64,000 nt of DNA from Novosphingobium pentaromativorans US6-1 (GCF_000767465.1 NZ_CP009291.1:3204501-3268500); one strand, 5' to 3'; numbered from the stretch's first letter, positions 9,379 to 21,351 are shown. Notes: a model not told the origin generated them from the sequence alone. Made by a program: numbers and translations.

Positions 9379-9933
9379 ATGAAGACCTTCCGTTCACGCA
9401 TAGCTGTCTCGCTTGCCGCCGCTGCGGCCTTGTCCATGACCGCGACGCCGGTTTTCGCCCGTGGCTACGGCGACTGGCGGGGCTATCGCCATCACCACCA
9501 TGACCGCGGCCTCGATGGCGGTGACGTTCTGGCCGGCCTGCTGATCGTCGGCGGGATCGCAGCCATCGCCAGCGCTGCCAGCAAGTCCGCGAGGGACAAG
9601 CAGGTCGAGGAACCCTCCCGCTACCCCGGCGGGCCGGACTACGATGCGCCCGAGGATCGCGGTTACGGTGACGTCCCGCGCGAGGAACGGGGCAATCCGC
9701 GTGACTATCCCGAGGGCGCCCGTTCGAACGAGAGCTTCGACGACATGGTGGCAAGCTGCGCCGACGAGATCGAACGCGGCGAACGTCGCATCGATACCGT
9801 CGACAATGTCGCGCGCATGGGTGAACGCTACAGCGTCGAAGGCCGGCTTGAGGATGGCCGCGAGTTTGCCTGCAGCATCGACCGCGAGGGGCGCGTGCGC
9901 TCGGTGGCGGTCGACGGCCATGCCCTGATCTGA
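9379..9933 (+). CDS. Secreted hypothetical protein, second of two tandem paralogues
   Basis: 184 residues: signal peptide (cleavage after about PVFAR), the segment GDVLAGLLIVGGIAAIASAA matching the previous gene, a charged Pro/Gly/Asp/Arg linker, and a C-terminal domain with MVASCADEIERGE and FACSIDREGRVRSV. The two cysteines sit in the same places as in the 8673 gene, which argues for duplication and a possible disulphide. No family name can be given. The gap between the two genes is 124 bp with no strong terminator, so they may be cotranscribed. Confidence 0.75.
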   Translation: MKTFRSRIAVSLAAAAALSMTATPVFARGYGDWRGYRHHHHDRGLDGGDVLAGLLIVGGIAAIASAASKSARDKQVEEPSRYPGGPDYDAPEDRGYGDVPREERGNPRDYPEGARSNESFDDMVASCADEIERGERRIDTVDNVARMGERYSVEGRLEDGREFACSIDREGRVRSVAVDGHALI

Positions 9934-9999
9934 TCTCCCGTCCAGTCACGCCAGGGTCGACGCTTCTCGAGACTGGCGACGGGCGAGGCGGCCGGCGCC

Positions 10000-10650
10000 T
10001 CAGTCCTCCGGCGCGCCGGCATGGCCGGGCAGGGCGATGGACCAGTGGATCGCCGCACCGCGCATGGTGAAGCCGGCAAACACCGCGATCGCCCAGGTCA
10101 ATTGCGCCGACAGCCCAAGCGCGATGCCGAGACCGGCCAGAGCGGCGGAAAGCGCAGCAGCGGTGACGTAGAGTTCCGGGCGCATCAGGATCGAGGGCTG
10201 GCCGGCAAGGACATCGCGCACGATGCCGCCGACGCAGCCGGTGATGACGCCCATCATGATCGCAGCGACCGTGGGCACGCCCCAGGCCAGCGCCTTGATC
10301 GTGCCGAACACTGCATAAGTCGCCAGCCCCAGCGCATCGGCCCATTCGAGCAGCTTGCCTTCCCACCAGCGTACCGGCGTGAACCAGGCGATCAGGGCGA
10401 CGGCGAAGCAGACGGGCGCGACGAGCGGGTCCTGAATCCAGAATACCGGGGCGCCGATCAGCAGGTCGCGCACCGAACCGCCGCCGACGCCGGTGACGAG
10501 CGCGAAGAAGGCCACGGTCACGAATGTCTGGCGCAGGCGCGCGGCCACCAGCGCGCCGGTCAGCGCGAAGACGGCAATGCCCAGCAGGTCCAGCATCGGC
10601 GGCAGGGCGGGCACGGGCGGCGGCGTTATCGCGGAAAGCATCGGCATCAT
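10000..10650 (-). CDS. TRIC/UPF0126 family membrane protein
   Basis: 216 residues, almost entirely hydrophobic, with seven predicted membrane segments built as two repeats. Each repeat has a Gly-rich signature: TGVGGGSVRDLLIG and TGCVGGIVRDVLAG. This is the pattern of the UPF0126/TRIC cation channel family. The family includes trimeric potassium-permeable channels, but the physiological role in bacteria is uncertain. The ATG at 10650 follows AAGGGACAGG. It is transcribed away from the M49-like gene on the other strand. Confidence 0.9.
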   Translation of the reverse strand: MMPMLSAITPPPVPALPPMLDLLGIAVFALTGALVAARLRQTFVTVAFFALVTGVGGGSVRDLLIGAPVFWIQDPLVAPVCFAVALIAWFTPVRWWEGKLLEWADALGLATYAVFGTIKALAWGVPTVAAIMMGVITGCVGGIVRDVLAGQPSILMRPELYVTAAALSAALAGLGIALGLSAQLTWAIAVFAGFTMRGAAIHWSIALPGHAGAPED

Positions 10651-10756
10651 GCCTGTCCCTTAGCACCATCCACAGCACAGGGCAGGGGCCTTGCGTCGCC
10701 ATGGCAGGGCGCTAAGTCTCGAGACAGGTCACACACAATCAACGGACATTCCCCCC

Positions 10757-12520
<1,764 letters not shown>

Positions 12521-12543
12521 TCGCAGATTCGGGAAGTTATTTC

Positions 12544-12592
12544 CCCGTCATCCCTGCGCAAGCGGGACCCGGGATCGGTTCCGGGGTGACGG
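12544..12592. repeat. REP-like palindromic element
   Basis: Outer arms CCCCGTCA (12544-12551) and TGACGGGG (12585-12592) enclose a GTCATCCCTGCGCAAGCGGG core. A very similar core is found at 35616-35640. It lies between two convergent genes and may act as a terminator. Confidence 0.6.
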
Positions 12593-12632
12593 GGGATAAT
12601 GCCGGTGTTGGATAAAGGCCGTCCACAGCCCC

Positions 12633-13595
12633 TCAGGGACGCATGACCACGCGTCCGAAGGGATGGCCTTCCATGACGAAGCGGTGGGCTTCCTCGGCTT
12701 CGCACAGGGCGAATTCGTGCTCGATCGGCATCTCGATCTCGCCCCGCGCGGCGCTTTCGAGCAATTCGGAAACCACGGCATGTCCGCGCGGCGTGTGCAT
12801 GGCATGGGCGATGGTGATGCCGCTGACGGTCAGGCCGTGCGAGATCAATTCGAAATAGCCGAACTGCGGCGTTTTCGGGCTGGCGACACCGGCGACGGCG
12901 TAGCGCGCACCCGGTCGGACGCCCGCGACGATGGAGTCCTTCTCCATGCCCGTGCCCGAATCGACGACGAGATCGAACCCTTTGCCGAATGTGATCTCGC
13001 GCAGTCGCTTTGTCTTGTCGGCGCCGCGATAATCGATGGCATGGTCAAGCCCGAGCGGAGCGATGCGCGCGAGGCGATCGTCGCCCAGCGCGGTGCCGGT
13101 CAACCTTGCCCCGGCTGCTCGCCCGAGCTGGACCGCGGCAATTCCCACCCCCAGCGTCGCGCCGTGGATCAGCACGTCCATGCCCGGCCGGACCTGGCCG
13201 AAGGCATGGAGGCACTCATGCGCAGTGCCGAAAGTGAGCGGGATGACGGCGGCGAGGGCAAGGTCCAGGCCTTCCGGCACATGCCAGACGCTGCCCTGCG
13301 GTGCGGCGAAAAGCTCGGCATGGCTGCCGCCAAAGTTGAAGCCGACGACGCGGTCGCCCACGCGAAAGCCGGTGACGGCGCCGCCCAGCGCCTCGACCGT
13401 ACCGGCGGCCTGGCATCCGGCGACATGTTGTTCTTCCGTGAGCGGGGCGAGGTAGCGGCATACCATGTCCATCCCCTCGACCGATATGTACTCGACGCGG
13501 ATCAGCACCGCGTCTTCGGCAAGCGCGGGATCGGGAACGGACCCGTAATACAGCGCATCCGGCCCGCCGCTTTCCAGATAATAGGCCGCCTTCAC
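12633..13595 (-). CDS. Zinc-independent quinone oxidoreductase/MDR family protein
   Basis: 320 residues from a GTG at 13595, giving the family-like start (V/M)KAAYYLESGGPDAL. A start at 13616 would add seven residues. The GroES-like domain covers roughly 1-125 (VAGCQAAGTVEALG, FRVGDRVVGF). The Rossmann domain follows with HGATLGVGIAAVQLGRAAGA, an NADPH-binding loop. The catalytic zinc cysteine and histidine pattern of alcohol dehydrogenases is missing, which points to the quinone oxidoreductase branch. The substrate is unknown. It is convergent with the M49-like gene. Confidence 0.85.
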   Translation of the reverse strand: MKAAYYLESGGPDALYYGSVPDPALAEDAVLIRVEYISVEGMDMVCRYLAPLTEEQHVAGCQAAGTVEALGGAVTGFRVGDRVVGFNFGGSHAELFAAPQGSVWHVPEGLDLALAAVIPLTFGTAHECLHAFGQVRPGMDVLIHGATLGVGIAAVQLGRAAGARLTGTALGDDRLARIAPLGLDHAIDYRGADKTKRLREITFGKGFDLVVDSGTGMEKDSIVAGVRPGARYAVAGVASPKTPQFGYFELISHGLTVSGITIAHAMHTPRGHAVVSELLESAARGEIEMPIEHEFALCEAEEAHRFVMEGHPFGRVVMRP

Positions 13596-13740
13596 CTCGA
13601 TCCCCCGCCCCTGCAATGCTTTGCAAGATGATAAATAGGAATGAAGTTATAAGAGGATCAAGTGACCTATCAGCAATTTAACTCAGCGAGGTTGGAAAAA
13701 TTCGGCGCTCCGGGCCGCTTTTACCTGCCGAATGCGCGTT

Positions 13741-14166
13741 TCAATCGCGCGCGAAAAGCTGGCCAAGATCCGCGAACGCCTTGATCTCTATTGCGTTTCC
13801 CGAGGGATCTCGGAAGAACATCGTCGCCTGCTCGCCCGCCTGTCCGGGAAAGCGCACATGCGGGGCGATGACGAATTGCGTCCCCGCTGCCGTGAGCCGC
13901 TCCGCAAGTTCGTGCCACTGCCCCAGAGTGAGAACCACGCCGAAGTGCGGCACGGGGACCGCGTGGCCGTCAACCGGATTCGCGCCGGCATCGCTTGCGG
14001 TCATCCCCGGCACGAGGTGGGCGACGATCTGGTGTCCGAAAAAGTCGAAGTCGATCCATTCCGCGCTGCTGCGCCCTTCCGGGCAGCCCATCGTCCCGCC
14101 CCAGAACTGGCGCGCGGCAGCAAGGTCGTGGACAGGAAAGGCGAGATGGAAAGGGCACAGTGTCAT
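13741..14166 (-). CDS. VOC (glyoxalase/dioxygenase-like) family protein
   Basis: 141 residues starting at the ATG at 14166. Two beta-alpha-beta-beta-beta modules are visible: [19 protein letters not shown] at the start and [19 protein letters not shown] in the second half, ending [14 protein letters not shown], the typical C-terminal metal ligand strand. Likely metal ligands are His7, His74 and Glu128. The small VOC fold covers glyoxalases, fosfomycin-type enzymes and ring-cleavage dioxygenases, and nothing in the neighbourhood identifies the substrate. Confidence 0.87.
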   Translation of the reverse strand: MTLCPFHLAFPVHDLAAARQFWGGTMGCPEGRSSAEWIDFDFFGHQIVAHLVPGMTASDAGANPVDGHAVPVPHFGVVLTLGQWHELAERLTAAGTQFVIAPHVRFPGQAGEQATMFFRDPSGNAIEIKAFADLGQLFARD

Positions 14167-14240
14167 GTCGCCAGAACTACGGTTATCGAGAGGAGAGGCC
14201 AAGGGCGATCTGCGCATGTCGCCTTGTGCATCGGTTGCGC

Positions 14241-15380
14241 TCAAGGCGCTGCGTATTCCTCGGCCCGGGTCTGGCGCGCCAGCTTGCGGCGGCCGAAACG
14301 GGCGATGATTGCCCGGCCCAGCGACTGGCCCGGCCGCTCTACCAGGCGATAAGCCACGTAGGCGAGAGCATAGGCGATCGGCGCGGTGATCGCGAAAGTC
14401 AGGGCGAAACGCGCGGCAGCGGGAATGTCCTGTGCCCATTGCCCGATGGTCCAGGCAGCCACGCGATGCAGGACCAGCAGGTGGATGAGATAGACGCCGA
14501 AGGACAGCTCGCCCAGCCAGTGGAATGGCGGCGCGCCGAGCAGGCGGGACAGGCGGTCGATCCACGGGACCGAGCGCCAGTGCACCAGCGCGAAGAAGCC
14601 GAGCAGGATGCCTTCGCGCACGGCCAGGTGGAGCGGGTCGGTCTTGCCGCCGAGCGGGATTGCAGCCAGCGCTGCGGCAATGACGAGGCAGGCCGCCGCG
14701 TTTCTTTCCAGCGCCGCCGCGATGAGCATTCCGGCGGCGAACAGGTGCATCTTGAGCGGCAGGAACGAAGGCATCGGATAGGCCGCGCCCAGCGCATCCG
14801 TCAGCACGGCGACGGCCACCGCAAGAAGGGAGACGCATAGCGCGGTCCTTATCCAGCCCAGCCGTCCGGCAAGGAGTACGGCGAAGGGGAACACCGCGTA
14901 GAACTGCATTTCCAGCCCCAGGCTCCAGTCGGGCAGGGGCGTGCGGAAGGCATATTCGGGCAGCAGGCCGAACAGGTAGGTGACGTGCAGCAGGACGTTC
15001 GAGAAACTCGCGTCGGTGTAGCGCTCCGGCTCCTGCAGGCTCTGCCCGAGAAAGCCGTCGATCAGAACGCGGTCGGCGTAGATGGCCTTGCCCGCCAGCA
15101 GGGCAGCGGCAAGCAGGACGAAATAGAGCGGCGAGACCCGGAAGAAGCGCCGGGTCCAGAAGGCGGCCCAGGTTGCAGGGCGCGCCCAGTCCTCCCTGTC
15201 CTTTCGCAGCTGGAACTGGAAGGTCATCAGGAAGCCGGACAGCAGGATGAACAGGTCGACGCCGAGGTCTGGCTTGCCCAGGATGGGGAGGGAAAAGCCG
15301 GTCAGGATCAGGCAATGGCCGATCAGTACCCATAGCGCGGCAAGGCCGCGCAGGCCGTCGAGACATTCGATCCTGTTCAA
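14241..15380 (-). CDS. Acyltransferase 3 family membrane protein
   Basis: 379 residues using a TTG start at 15380, which is preceded at proper distance by GGCAGGAG. It gives the family N-terminus [19 protein letters not shown]. An ATG at 15470 would add 30 unrelated basic residues. About ten membrane segments and the motifs [12 protein letters not shown] (His of the catalytic RxxH-like region), [15 protein letters not shown] and [13 protein letters not shown] identify the family, which O-acylates exported sugars or peptidoglycan. The C-terminus is basic. No polysaccharide genes lie nearby. Confidence 0.88.
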   Translation of the reverse strand: MNRIECLDGLRGLAALWVLIGHCLILTGFSLPILGKPDLGVDLFILLSGFLMTFQFQLRKDREDWARPATWAAFWTRRFFRVSPLYFVLLAAALLAGKAIYADRVLIDGFLGQSLQEPERYTDASFSNVLLHVTYLFGLLPEYAFRTPLPDWSLGLEMQFYAVFPFAVLLAGRLGWIRTALCVSLLAVAVAVLTDALGAAYPMPSFLPLKMHLFAAGMLIAAALERNAAACLVIAAALAAIPLGGKTDPLHLAVREGILLGFFALVHWRSVPWIDRLSRLLGAPPFHWLGELSFGVYLIHLLVLHRVAAWTIGQWAQDIPAAARFALTFAITAPIAYALAYVAYRLVERPGQSLGRAIIARFGRRKLARQTRAEEYAAP

Positions 15381-15669
15381 ACGCTGCTCCTGCCCTGCGC
15401 GATGGCCTCCTGTGCGGCGGCGCGATCCGCGACTGAAAAGGAACTTGCCGATGGGGGCGGGCCGTTCCACCGCGTTTCGACGGGAGGAGGCGCAGCTTCG
15501 TGCAGTCGAGCGGGGCGATCACGCGATTTTCCGCTCGCCGCGCGCAGGCCTGCTTTCGGCGCTTGGGGCGGTTTGCCGATCTGCCCCCCGGCGCGTTCCA
15601 GATTCTTGTTTTGCCGCGCTTTCCGGGTCGTCAGCTGATGGCACCTGACCTGGAAACGCTCCAGATGCG
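15381..15669. other. Gene-free interval
   Basis: The stretch between the acyltransferase start and the lpdA terminator holds no convincing gene. Open frames on both strands here have no ribosome-binding site and a composition like antisense frames. It must contain the acyltransferase promoter, but no clear -35/-10 pair is seen. Confidence 0.5.
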
Positions 15670-15708
15670 AAAAGGGCCGGCGATGCTGCTGCACCGCCGG
15701 CCCTTTTT
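15670..15708. terminator. Intrinsic terminator of the lpdA operon
   Basis: Stem arms AAAAGGGCCGGCG (15670-15682) and CGCCGGCCCTTTT (15695-15707) enclose a 12-nt loop, with T-runs on both strands. It lies 27 bp past the lpdA stop and ends the mdh-suc-lpdA transcript. Confidence 0.85.
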
Positions 15709-15734
15709 CAGGTTCGGATCGCGCCCGGGGCGCG

Positions 15735-17132
15735 TCAGATGTGGATCGGCTTGCCGGTCACGGCCATGGCCGCTTCCTTGATCGCTTCCGAATGGGTCGG
15801 GTGCGCGTGGCAGGTATAGGCGATGTCTTCGCTGGTCGCGCCGAATTCCATGGCCTGCGCGGCCTGGGCGATCATCGTGCCGGCAACCGAGGCGATGCAC
15901 CACACGCCGAGCACGCGGTCGGTCTCGGCATCGGCGATCACCTTCACGAAGCCGTCGGGCTCGTGGTTGGTCTTGGCACGCGAGTTGGCGAGCATCGGGA
16001 ACTTGCCGACCTTGACTGCACCGCGCTCCTTGGCCGCTTCCTCGGTCAGGCCGACGCCGGCGATCTCGGGGAAAGTATAGACCACGCCGGGGATGACGTC
16101 GTGGTTCACGATGCCGGTGAGGCCTGCGATGTTCTCGGCCACGGCAATGCCTTCATCCTCGGCCTTGTGCGCCAGCATCGGGCCGGGGATCACGTCGCCG
16201 ATGGCCCAGACGCCGTCGACCTTGGTCGCGAAGTCGTGGTCGGTCTCGATCTGGCCGCGCTGGTTGAGCTCGAGGCCGATCTTGTCGAGGCCGAGGCCCT
16301 CGGTGTTGGGACGACGGCCGATCGAGACGAGCACTGCGTCGGCCTCGATCACTTCGGCATCGCCGCCCGCGGCTGGCCCGACGGTGACCTTGGCCTTCTT
16401 GCCCTTCACCTCGACGCCGGTCACCTTGGTGCCCAGCTTGAGCGTCATGCCCTGCTTCTTGAACAGCTTGCCCGCTTCCTTGCGCACTTCGCCGTCCATG
16501 CCGGGCAGGAGCTGGTCGAGGAATTCGACGACGGTCACTTCCGCGCCGAGGCGTCGCCAGACCGAGCCGAGCTCGAGGCCGATCACGCCGCCGCCGATGA
16601 CGACCATCTTCCTGGGAACCGAAGCCAGTTCCAGCGCGCCGGTCGAATCGACGACGACGCCCTTTTCATTGTCGATCTCGACGCCGGGCAGGGGGGTGAC
16701 CGAGGAGCCGGTGGCGATGACGATGTTCTTGGCGGTTACCGACTTGCCGGCAACTTCGACGGTGTGCGCGTCCTTGAACTGCGCGTAGCCCTTGAGCCAG
16801 TCGATCTTGTTCTTCTTGAACAGGAACTCGATGCCGCCGGTCAGGCCCTTCACCGAATCGCGGCGCTGGCCGTGCATGGCCTCCAGGTCGAGTTCGGGCG
16901 TAACCTTGACGCCCAGCTTGGTCATCGCGCCGCTGGCGGCCTGCTCGAAGTATTCCGAGGCATGGAGCATCGCCTTGGAAGGAATGCAGCCGACGTTGAG
17001 GCAGGTACCGCCCAGCGTTTCGCGCCCTTCGGCGCAGGCGGTCTTGAGGCCGAGCTGCGCGGCGCGGATCGCGGCAACGTAGCCGCCCGGGCCGGCACCG
17101 ATGACAAGGACGTCGTAATCGTAATCAGCCAT
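15735..17132 (-). CDS. lpdA: Dihydrolipoyl dehydrogenase (E3)
   Basis: 465 residues, an FAD-dependent disulphide oxidoreductase that reoxidises dihydrolipoamide on E2 and passes electrons to NAD+. Visible motifs: FAD-binding VIGAGPGGYVAAIRAAQLG at the start, the redox disulphide GGTCLNVGCIPSK (C44, C49), the NAD-binding VIGGGVIGLELGSVWRRLG, and the C-terminal His-Glu pair in HAHPTHSEAI. It is the last gene of the 2-oxoglutarate dehydrogenase block, 128 bp after sucB, with an inverted REP-like pair in the gap. Confidence 0.96.
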   Translation of the reverse strand: MADYDYDVLVIGAGPGGYVAAIRAAQLGLKTACAEGRETLGGTCLNVGCIPSKAMLHASEYFEQAASGAMTKLGVKVTPELDLEAMHGQRRDSVKGLTGGIEFLFKKNKIDWLKGYAQFKDAHTVEVAGKSVTAKNIVIATGSSVTPLPGVEIDNEKGVVVDSTGALELASVPRKMVVIGGGVIGLELGSVWRRLGAEVTVVEFLDQLLPGMDGEVRKEAGKLFKKQGMTLKLGTKVTGVEVKGKKAKVTVGPAAGGDAEVIEADAVLVSIGRRPNTEGLGLDKIGLELNQRGQIETDHDFATKVDGVWAIGDVIPGPMLAHKAEDEGIAVAENIAGLTGIVNHDVIPGVVYTFPEIAGVGLTEEAAKERGAVKVGKFPMLANSRAKTNHEPDGFVKVIADAETDRVLGVWCIASVAGTMIAQAAQAMEFGATSEDIAYTCHAHPTHSEAIKEAAMAVTGKPIHI

Positions 17133-17150
17133 GTGAGGCCTCCGTCGCGC

Positions 17151-17242
17151 CTGGGCTTCGACAAGCTCAGCCTGGGCGGGAATAGTGCTTGTTCAATCGA
17201 ATACCGCGCGGCGTCCGCTCATCTCGAGCTTGTCGAAGGATG
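17151..17242. repeat. Inverted pair of REP-like elements between sucB and lpdA
   Basis: CTTCGACAAGCTC (17156-17168) and its exact complement GAGCTTGTCGAAG (17226-17238) lie 57 bp apart. In the mRNA they would form a 13-bp stem separating sucB from lpdA. Related single copies occur at 23908, 30811 and 43373. Confidence 0.65.
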
Positions 17243-17260
17243 CCGCGCGGCATGAAAACG

Positions 17261-18490
17261 TCAAAGGTCGATCAGGAGACGCGTGGGATCCTCGATCGCT
17301 TCCTTGATGGTCTTGAGCGCGGTGACCGCCTCGCGACCGTCGATGATGCGGTGGTCGTAGGACAGCGCGATGTACATCATCGGACGGATGACGATTTCGC
17401 CATTGCGCACGACCGGGCGGTCCTCGATGCGGTGGAGGCCCAGTACCGCCGACTGCGGCGGGTTGATGATCGGGGTCGACATCAGGCCGCCGAACACGCC
17501 GCCGTTGGAAATCGTGAAGGTACCGCCTTTCATGTCTTCCATGGTCAGCGTGCCTTCCTTGGCGCGCTTGCCGTAGTCGGCGATGGCCTGCTCGATGCCG
17601 GCGAAGCCCAGCTTGTCGCAGTCGCGCACGACCGGGACGACGAGGCCGTTCGGGGCCGAGACCGCGATCGAGATGTCGACGTAGTCGTGATAGACGATCT
17701 CGTCGCCGTCGATCTGGGCGTTGACCGCCGGGATGTCCTTGAGCGCAAGGACCGAGGCCTTGGCGAAGAAGGACATGAAGCCGAGCTTGATGCCGTGCTT
17801 CTTGGCGAAGACGTCCTTGTACTTCTCACGCGCTTCCATGACCGCCGACATGTCGACGTCGTTGAAGGTGGTGAGCAGGGCGGCATTGTCCTGCGCGCTC
17901 TTGAGGCGCTTGGCGATCGTCTGGCGCAGGCGCGTCATCTTGACGCGCTCTTCCTTGCGCGCGGGCGCGGCGGATGCGGCCGGCGCAGCCGAGGCAGGCG
18001 CGGAAGCCGGCTTGTTCTTGGCGGCGGCGATCACGTCGTCCTTGGTGATGCGCCCGTCCTTGCCGGTGCCCTTGATGGTCGAGGGATCGATGCCGTATTC
18101 CAGCACCGCGCGGCGCACTGCCGGCGAAAGGACCGAGGCGCCCGAGGGTGCGTCTTCGGCAGCGGCCGGAGCGGCGGCGGGCGCAGCAGCGGCAGGGGCC
18201 GGAGCGTCGCTCTTCGCGGCGGCTTCCTTCTTGGGAGCCGGGGCCGAGCCCGAACCTTCCTCGATGGTGGCGATCAGCGCACCGACGGTGACGGTGTCGC
18301 CTTCGCCTGCGAGCTGCTGGCCCATGACACCCGCGTGCGGGGCCATGACGTCGATGGCGACCTTGTCGGTCTCGAGGCTGGCAATCGGCTCGTCAGCGGC
18401 AACCGCCTCGCCGGGCTGCTTCAGCCACTGGCCGATGGTGGCCTCGGAAACGGATTCGCCGAGCGTGGGGACCTTGACTTCGGTGGACAT
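17261..18490 (-). CDS. sucB: 2-oxoglutarate dehydrogenase E2 (dihydrolipoamide succinyltransferase)
   Basis: 409 residues: N-terminal lipoyl domain with the lipoylated lysine K43 in ETDKVAIDV, an Ala/Pro-rich hinge (about 80-115), the E3/E1-binding domain ([19 protein letters not shown]), a second Ala-rich hinge, and the catalytic domain ending with SYDHRIIDG (His380, Asp384). It transfers succinyl groups to CoA in the TCA cycle. The ATG is 8 bp after the sucA stop, so the two are translated from one message. Confidence 0.96.
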   Translation of the reverse strand: MSTEVKVPTLGESVSEATIGQWLKQPGEAVAADEPIASLETDKVAIDVMAPHAGVMGQQLAGEGDTVTVGALIATIEEGSGSAPAPKKEAAAKSDAPAPAAAAPAAAPAAAEDAPSGASVLSPAVRRAVLEYGIDPSTIKGTGKDGRITKDDVIAAAKNKPASAPASAAPAASAAPARKEERVKMTRLRQTIAKRLKSAQDNAALLTTFNDVDMSAVMEAREKYKDVFAKKHGIKLGFMSFFAKASVLALKDIPAVNAQIDGDEIVYHDYVDISIAVSAPNGLVVPVVRDCDKLGFAGIEQAIADYGKRAKEGTLTMEDMKGGTFTISNGGVFGGLMSTPIINPPQSAVLGLHRIEDRPVVRNGEIVIRPMMYIALSYDHRIIDGREAVTALKTIKEAIEDPTRLLIDL

Positions 18491-18498
18491 GGGTTATC

Positions 18499-21351
18499 TC
18501 AAGCCTTCTGCTTGCGTCGGAGTTCGTCACGGACGGAAAGGTGGAGTGCATCGGCCACCAGCGCGGCCTGTTCGGCGGCATGGCGCTTGGCAAGGCCGGT
18601 TGCGGGCGAGGCCGAGGCGCCGCGGCCGGCATAGCGCGGACGGCACGCAGAGACGCCGGCTTCCTTGGCGGATTCCTCGATCAGCGATTCGACGAAGAAC
18701 CAGGCGCCGTTGTTCTTAGGCTCTTCCTGGCACCAGACGATCTCCTCGAGGTTCTTCATGCGCGAGAGGCGCAGGGCCAGCGGTTCGCCCGGGAAGGGGT
18801 AGAGCTGCTCGATGCGGATGATCTGGGTGTCGTCGATGTCGTTCTGGTCGCGCGCCTCGAACAGGTCGTAGGCGACCTTGCCCGAACACAGGATGACCTT
18901 CTTGGTCTTCTCGTCGCTCGGCGCCTTCGGGTCCGACAGGATGCGGAAGAAGTGGCCTTCGCCCACGAAGTCCGAAGCCGGCGACTTCGCCATCGGATGG
19001 CGCAGCAGCGACTTGGGCGTCATGATGATCAGCGGCTTGCGGAACGGACGGTGCATTTGCCGGCGCAGCACGTGGAAGTAGTTGGCCGGGGTGGTGATGT
19101 TGCACACCTGGAGGTTGTCCGAGGCGCAGAGCTGCAGGTAGCGTTCGAGGCGGGCGGAGGAGTGCTCCGGACCCTGGCCTTCGTAGCCGTGCGGCAGCAG
19201 CATCACGAGGCCGTTGGCGCGCAGCCACTTGGCTTCCGATGCGGCGATGTACTGGTCGATGATGATCTGCGCGCCGTTGGCGAAGTCGCCGAACTGCGCT
19301 TCCCACAGGACCAGGGTCTTCGGATCGGCGCTGGCATAGCCGTACTCGAAGCCGAGCACGCCGTATTCCGAAAGCGTCGAGTTCAGAACCTCGAAGGTGC
19401 CGTGGGGCAGGGTTTCGAGCGGCGTGTACTTGCGCTCGGTCTTCTGGTCGACCCAGACGGCGTGGCGCTGCGAGAAGGTACCGCGTTCGCAGTCCTGGCC
19501 GGACAGGCGCACGCCGTAGCCTTCGGAGACGAGGCTGCCGAAAGCGAGCGCTTCGGCGGTGGCCCAGTCGAAGCCCTCGCCGGTCTTGAACATCTCGTCC
19601 TTCGCCTGGATGACGCGGGCGAGGGTCTTGTGGATGGTCAGGTCGTCGGGGACCGTGGTGAGGGTACGGCCGAGGCTGTCGAACAGCTTGCCCTCGATGC
19701 CGGTATGCACGTTGCGGCGCGCGGTTTCCGGATCGACCGGCTTGTTGAAGCCGCTCCAGCGCCCGCCGAACCAGTCGGCATGGTTGGCCTTGTAGGTCTT
19801 GGCCGCCTCGAATTCCTCTTCGAGGTGGTTGTTGAAGCCTTCCACCGTCGCGGCAAGGAAGGCGTCGTCGATCACGCCTTCGGCCTTCAGGCGCTCGGCG
19901 TAGATCGTGCTGACCGAGGGGTGCTTCTTGATCTGCGCATACATCAGCGGCTGCGTGAAGCTGGGCTCGTCGCCTTCGTTATGGCCGAAGCGGCGGTAGC
20001 ACCACATGTCGATCACGATGTCGCGGCCGAAGGTCTGGCGATAGTCGATCGCCAGCTTGCAGGCGAAGGTCACCGCGGCCGGATCGTCGCCGTTGACGTG
20101 CAGGATCGGCGCCTGGACACCCTTGGCGACGTCGGTCGGGTAGGGCGAGTTGCGCGCGAAGTTCGGCGTCGTGGTGAAGCCGATCTGGTTGTTGATGACG
20201 AAGTGGATGCAGCCGCCCGTGTTGTAGCCGGCAACGCCCGAAAGGCCGAAGCATTCCCACACCACGCCCTGGCCGGCGAAGGCCGCGTCGCCGTGGATCA
20301 GCACCGGCAGGACCTGCTTGTGCTTGGCGCCGGGGCCCACGTCGTCGCCGATGTCGTCATGGAAGACCTGGTAGGCGCGGACCTTGCCGAGCACGACCGG
20401 ATCGACCGTTTCGAGGTGCGAGGGGTTGGGCATCAGGCTCATGTGGACCTTGATGCCGTCGAACTCGCGGTCGGTGGAAGTGCCCAGGTGGTACTTCACG
20501 TCGCCCGAACCGCCGACGTCCTCGGGGTTGGCGGTGCCGCCGGAGAATTCGTGGAAGATGACCTTGTAGGGCTTGGCCATCACGTTGGCGAGAACGTTGA
20601 GGCGGCCGCGGTGGGCCATGCCGTAGACGATTTCCTTGACGCCCTGGGCGCCGCCGTACTTGATCACCGACTCCAGCGCCGGGATCATCGATTCACCGCC
20701 GTCGAGGCCGAAGCGCTTGGTGCCGACGTACTTCTTGCCGAGAAACTTCTCGTACTGCTCGCCGCGCACGACGGCCTGAAGGATCGCCTTCTTGCCCTCG
20801 GGGGTGAACTCGATTTCCTTGTCGGCGCCTTCCATCCGCTCCTGGAGGAAACGGCGTTCCTCGACATCGGCGATGTGCATGTATTCGAGGCCGACCTTGC
20901 CGCAGTAGTTGGCGCGCAGGATCTGCACCAGTTCGCGCACCGTGGTCCACTCGAGGCCGAGGTTGCCGCCGACGAAAACAGGCCGGTCGAGCGCGTCGCC
21001 GGTGAAGCCGTGGTATTCGGGGGTGAGGTCCTGCGGCAGCTTGCGCTGGTTGAGGCCGAGCGGGTCGAGGTCCGCCGCCAGGTGACCGCGCACGCGATAG
21101 GTGCGGATCAGCATCATGGCGCGGATCGCGTCGGCGGCAGCCTGGTCGAGGCTAGCCTGGTCGACCTTCTTGCCGCCCTTGGCAGCGGCCTTTTCGATCT
21201 GGACCTTGAGGGCCGTGGGATCGAGGCCCTGGGTGAGGTCGTCTTCGAACTCGGCCCCTACGCGCGGCCAGTTGCTGCGCTGCCAGCTCGGTCCGGGCTG
21301 GGGTTCGTCCATGCCGAGGTCCGGAGTGAAATCGAGATTTTCGTTGCCCAT
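18499..21351 (-). CDS. sucA: 2-oxoglutarate dehydrogenase E1
   Basis: 950 residues from the ATG at 21351. A GTG at 21360 directly abuts the GAGGTAAG ribosome-binding site and is unlikely. The thiamine-diphosphate enzyme decarboxylates 2-oxoglutarate and succinylates E2. Typical segments include MAHRGRLNVLANV, GDAAFAGQGVVWE, CYRRFGHNEGDEPSFTQP and LLPHGYEGQGPEHSSARLER. It lies between sucD (186 bp upstream) and sucB. Confidence 0.96.
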   Translation of the reverse strand: MGNENLDFTPDLGMDEPQPGPSWQRSNWPRVGAEFEDDLTQGLDPTALKVQIEKAAAKGGKKVDQASLDQAAADAIRAMMLIRTYRVRGHLAADLDPLGLNQRKLPQDLTPEYHGFTGDALDRPVFVGGNLGLEWTTVRELVQILRANYCGKVGLEYMHIADVEERRFLQERMEGADKEIEFTPEGKKAILQAVVRGEQYEKFLGKKYVGTKRFGLDGGESMIPALESVIKYGGAQGVKEIVYGMAHRGRLNVLANVMAKPYKVIFHEFSGGTANPEDVGGSGDVKYHLGTSTDREFDGIKVHMSLMPNPSHLETVDPVVLGKVRAYQVFHDDIGDDVGPGAKHKQVLPVLIHGDAAFAGQGVVWECFGLSGVAGYNTGGCIHFVINNQIGFTTTPNFARNSPYPTDVAKGVQAPILHVNGDDPAAVTFACKLAIDYRQTFGRDIVIDMWCYRRFGHNEGDEPSFTQPLMYAQIKKHPSVSTIYAERLKAEGVIDDAFLAATVEGFNNHLEEEFEAAKTYKANHADWFGGRWSGFNKPVDPETARRNVHTGIEGKLFDSLGRTLTTVPDDLTIHKTLARVIQAKDEMFKTGEGFDWATAEALAFGSLVSEGYGVRLSGQDCERGTFSQRHAVWVDQKTERKYTPLETLPHGTFEVLNSTLSEYGVLGFEYGYASADPKTLVLWEAQFGDFANGAQIIIDQYIAASEAKWLRANGLVMLLPHGYEGQGPEHSSARLERYLQLCASDNLQVCNITTPANYFHVLRRQMHRPFRKPLIIMTPKSLLRHPMAKSPASDFVGEGHFFRILSDPKAPSDEKTKKVILCSGKVAYDLFEARDQNDIDDTQIIRIEQLYPFPGEPLALRLSRMKNLEEIVWCQEEPKNNGAWFFVESLIEESAKEAGVSACRPRYAGRGASASPATGLAKRHAAEQAALVADALHLSVRDELRRKQKA

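Noticed and set aside
15377..15694. Possible 105-residue gene upstream of the acyltransferase
   Set aside because: It overlaps the lpdA terminator and the strong ribosome-binding site of the acyltransferase, and has no recognisable features.
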